DNA from: Faucicola sp032089155
Lineage (GTDB): Bacteria; Pseudomonadota; Gammaproteobacteria; Pseudomonadales; Moraxellaceae
DNA length: 7,512 bases
Reading direction: 5' to 3'
NCBI GenBank assembly: GCA_032089155.1
Contig: DAMDEV010000131.1
Coordinates: forward strand, 1 to 7,512
Shown: one piece after another, positions 6,274 to 7,512 of the stretch
How the letters are laid out: each line of letters begins with the position of its first letter
Numbering within the stretch: the first letter of the stretch is position 1
Notes under the pieces: model-generated
Database searches by the model: none
What the model saw: the letters and a program-made list of their open reading frames with translations, nothing else
Told to the model about the DNA's origin: nothing
Made by a program: the position numbers and the translations under genes

Positions 6274-6984
6274 TTACTGATAAATAGTCGGGTCATCTAT
6301 TTCAGCTTGTAAAAAACCTTGCTGACGTAGATAACAGCTATCGCAGTGTCCGCAGGCGCGTCCTTCGCTATCTGCGCGGTAGCATGACACGGTCAAAGCA
6401 TAATCAACCCCCAGCGATACCCCAAGCTTAATGATTTCTGCTTTACTTAAATGCAACAATGGCGTTGCAATGTGGAGATGATTGCCCATTACACCTGCTT
6501 TAGTGGCGAGATTTGCCATCTTTTCAAAGGCTTCAATATATTCAGGACGACAGTCAGGATAGCCTGAGTAATCGACTGCATTGACGCCAATCACAATGGC
6601 ATTGGACTGTGTCACCTCTGCCAATGCCAGCGCATACGACAAAAAGATGGTATTACGCGCAGGTACATAGGTGATTGGAATGCTGTCATTATGCTGATTA
6701 TCGCTAAAATCTGTTTGTTTGGCATCGGGTACCACCAGCGAAGCATCGGTCAACGCCGAGCCACCTAGCTGTGCCAAATCAATATCGATAATACGATGGT
6801 TGACTTGGGCAGTCGCGGCAATTTTTTTGGCAGCATTAAGTTCGCTATTGTGGCGCTGACCGTAGTTAAAGCTTACCGCTGTGACGTTGGCATAATTGGC
6901 TTTTGCCCAGTAAAGGCAAGTCACGGAATCTAGCCCGCCCGAGAGTAGGACGACGGCGTTTTGTGGTGTGGTTGATGTACTCAT
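6274..6984 (-). CDS. queC: 7-cyano-7-deazaguanine synthase QueC
   Basis: QueC uses ATP and ammonia to turn 7-carboxy-7-deazaguanine into the nitrile preQ0, a step in making the tRNA wobble base queuosine. The 236-residue protein has the PP-loop ATP-binding motif SGGLDS at 15-20. The family blocks YVPARNTIF (106-114) and GVNAVDYSGYPDCRP (133-147) follow. A C-terminal zinc site is formed by Cys201, Cys211, Cys214 and Cys217 in SCYRADSEGRACGHCDSC. All expected residues are present and the length is normal. The ATG at 6984 gives a few residues before the first beta strand, as usual, although the ribosome binding site is poor. No other queuosine gene is in the window, and I see no preQ1 riboswitch in its leader. 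Confidence 0.96.
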   Translation of the reverse strand: MSTSTTPQNAVVLLSGGLDSVTCLYWAKANYANVTAVSFNYGQRHNSELNAAKKIAATAQVNHRIIDIDLAQLGGSALTDASLVVPDAKQTDFSDNQHNDSIPITYVPARNTIFLSYALALAEVTQSNAIVIGVNAVDYSGYPDCRPEYIEAFEKMANLATKAGVMGNHLHIATPLLHLSKAEIIKLGVSLGVDYALTVSCYRADSEGRACGHCDSCYLRQQGFLQAEIDDPTIYQ

Positions 6985-7010
6985 AAAAATTTACTAACGA
7001 CAAAAAGTGT

Positions 7011-7038
7011 ATTTTATCAGAACTTAAGCAATTGTTGA
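7011..7038 (-). promoter_or_regulatory. Candidate extended -10 promoter of queC
   Basis: On the - strand TAAAAT (complement of 7011-7016) is preceded by TGA, an extended -10. TCAACA (complement of 7033-7038) lies 16 bases upstream and matches the -35 consensus at four of six bases. The predicted start near 7004 gives a leader of about 20 bases. Confidence 0.5.
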
Positions 7039-7145
7039 TGGGAAAATATTGGGATAAAAATAGTCAACGAAATATTAGCCAAAAAACATTTCAAAAAACT
7101 GCTATCACTACCAGTAAATATTTGCGTATTCCACTAAAAAACCTT

Positions 7146-7173
7146 ATAAAATAACCAAGATAAAATAGCCAAG
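7146..7173. repeat. Tandem pair of 14-base repeats
   Basis: ATAAAATAACCAAG (7146-7159) is followed directly, head to tail, by ATAAAATAGCCAAG (7160-7173), with one mismatch. A looser relative, ATAAAAATAGTCAACG, occurs near 7055-7070. They lie between the divergent queC and lipoprotein genes, so they could be regulator sites or simply a local duplication. Confidence 0.5.
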
Positions 7174-7286
7174 AAGTTTTAAACCGAGAGTTAAACTACG
7201 TTATTTGACACTTTAGCCCAGCCCCTACCACTGTAATCATTGTACCATTTTTTATTTTCTTCATTTTTTCTTTTTTAAGGTCACTC

Positions 7287-7512
7287 ATGATAGTTCAAAC
7301 CCATTTTGTTACTAACAATACCATCTTATCAGCCATAAGTGTTGGCGTGCTGTATTTGACAGGTTGTAGTGTTGCGCCTTCAGCCCCCAAGCCCGATAGC
7401 AATACTGTTACTATCCCTACTACTATTCCTGCCACCCAAGCGAACCCAGACACACAAACACTCACCACGCGCCCGCTAGACAAGGCTTTACAAAAATGTG
7501 CCAGCGAGTTTT
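7287..7512 (+). CDS. Putative lipoprotein, N-terminal part (3' end outside window)
   Basis: The frame opens at the ATG at 7287, six bases after AAGG (7277-7280), and stays open to the window edge (75 codons plus one base). A hydrophobic stretch ends in the lipobox LTGC, with Cys27 as the predicted lipid-modified residue after signal peptidase II cleavage. A Pro/Thr/Ser-rich linker follows at about residues 28-62, and then an apparent folded domain begins (LDKALQKCASEF). The next residue after the lipid cysteine is Ser, so an outer-membrane destination is likely by the E. coli rule. Oddly, the signal peptide's first dozen residues contain no Lys or Arg, which is unusual for a Sec substrate; no upstream in-frame start would fix this. 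The family cannot be told from this fragment. Confidence 0.72.
   Translation, partial: MIVQTHFVTNNTILSAISVGVLYLTGCSVAPSAPKPDSNTVTIPTTIPATQANPDTQTLTTRPLDKALQKCASEF

Larger units (their letters stand above)
6985..7286. other. Divergent intergenic region between queC and the right-hand lipoprotein gene
   Basis: These 302 AT-rich bases hold no reading frame I can support. They contain the candidate queC promoter on the - strand, the tandem 14-base repeat at 7146-7173, and a consensus TTGACA at 7205-7210 on the + strand. That -35-like hexamer has no good -10 at normal spacing: TGTAAT at 7232-7237 is 21 bases away. Just before the lipoprotein start there are three runs of six T's (7248-7253, 7264-7269, 7271-7276). 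I saw no tRNA or known structured leader. Confidence 0.6.

Noticed and set aside
6985..7080. preQ1 riboswitch in the queC leader
   Set aside because: No GC-rich stem followed by the A-rich pseudoknot tail was found, and the predicted leader of about 20 bases is too short.
7205..7237. Strong promoter for the right-hand lipoprotein gene based on TTGACA at 7205-7210
   Set aside because: The best -10-like hexamer, TGTAAT, is 21 bases away, which is too far; I kept it only as a note in the intergenic entry.
7295..7483. A 62-codon open frame on the - strand inside the lipoprotein gene
   Set aside because: It is antisense to a frame with a ribosome binding site and lipobox, and nothing in it suggests a real protein.
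1..7512. A new defence, mobile or toxin-antitoxin system
   Set aside because: All sizeable genes are known housekeeping or stress families, and I found no recombinase, nuclease, antitoxin-like pair or spacer array on either strand.

Overview
This window looks like ordinary chromosome from a gammaproteobacterium, most probably in the Moraxellaceae (Moraxella/Psychrobacter-like). That placement is an inference from the fused RlmK/RlmL enzyme (a gammaproteobacterial trait), the protein sequences as I recall their relatives, and the moderately AT-rich composition. No marker gene fixes the genus. I see no tRNA, rRNA, CRISPR array, integrase, transposase or phage gene.

Layout, left to right. The + strand carries the 3' end of dusB (tRNA dihydrouridine synthase), a PRDX6-type 1-Cys peroxiredoxin with its own terminator, and a small lipoprotein gene that appears broken by a one-base frameshift. 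A strong bidirectional terminator near 1637-1672 separates this block from a run of five genes on the - strand. Read in their own direction, these are queC (queuosine precursor synthesis), a small secreted four-cysteine protein of unknown function, a Bcp/PrxQ-type peroxiredoxin, an MscS-family mechanosensitive channel and rlmKL (23S rRNA methyltransferase). A divergent intergenic stretch of about 300 bases follows. The window ends inside a second putative lipoprotein gene on the + strand.

How the genes relate. Three are RNA-modification genes (dusB, rlmKL, queC) and two are thiol peroxidases of different subfamilies (1-Cys Prx6-type and Bcp). The MscS channel protects against osmotic downshock. 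These are housekeeping and stress genes and do not form a recognisable pathway operon. A clear terminator between the four-cysteine gene and bcp, plus candidate promoters in front of most genes, suggests mostly separate transcription units. Three candidate promoters share the extended -10 form TGNTAAAAT.

I found no convincing evidence of a new biological system. The points most worth a second look are the frameshifted lipoprotein gene, the Bcp protein lacking a resolving cysteine at the usual place, the unknown four-cysteine periplasmic protein, and several small repeats in intergenic DNA that could be operators.
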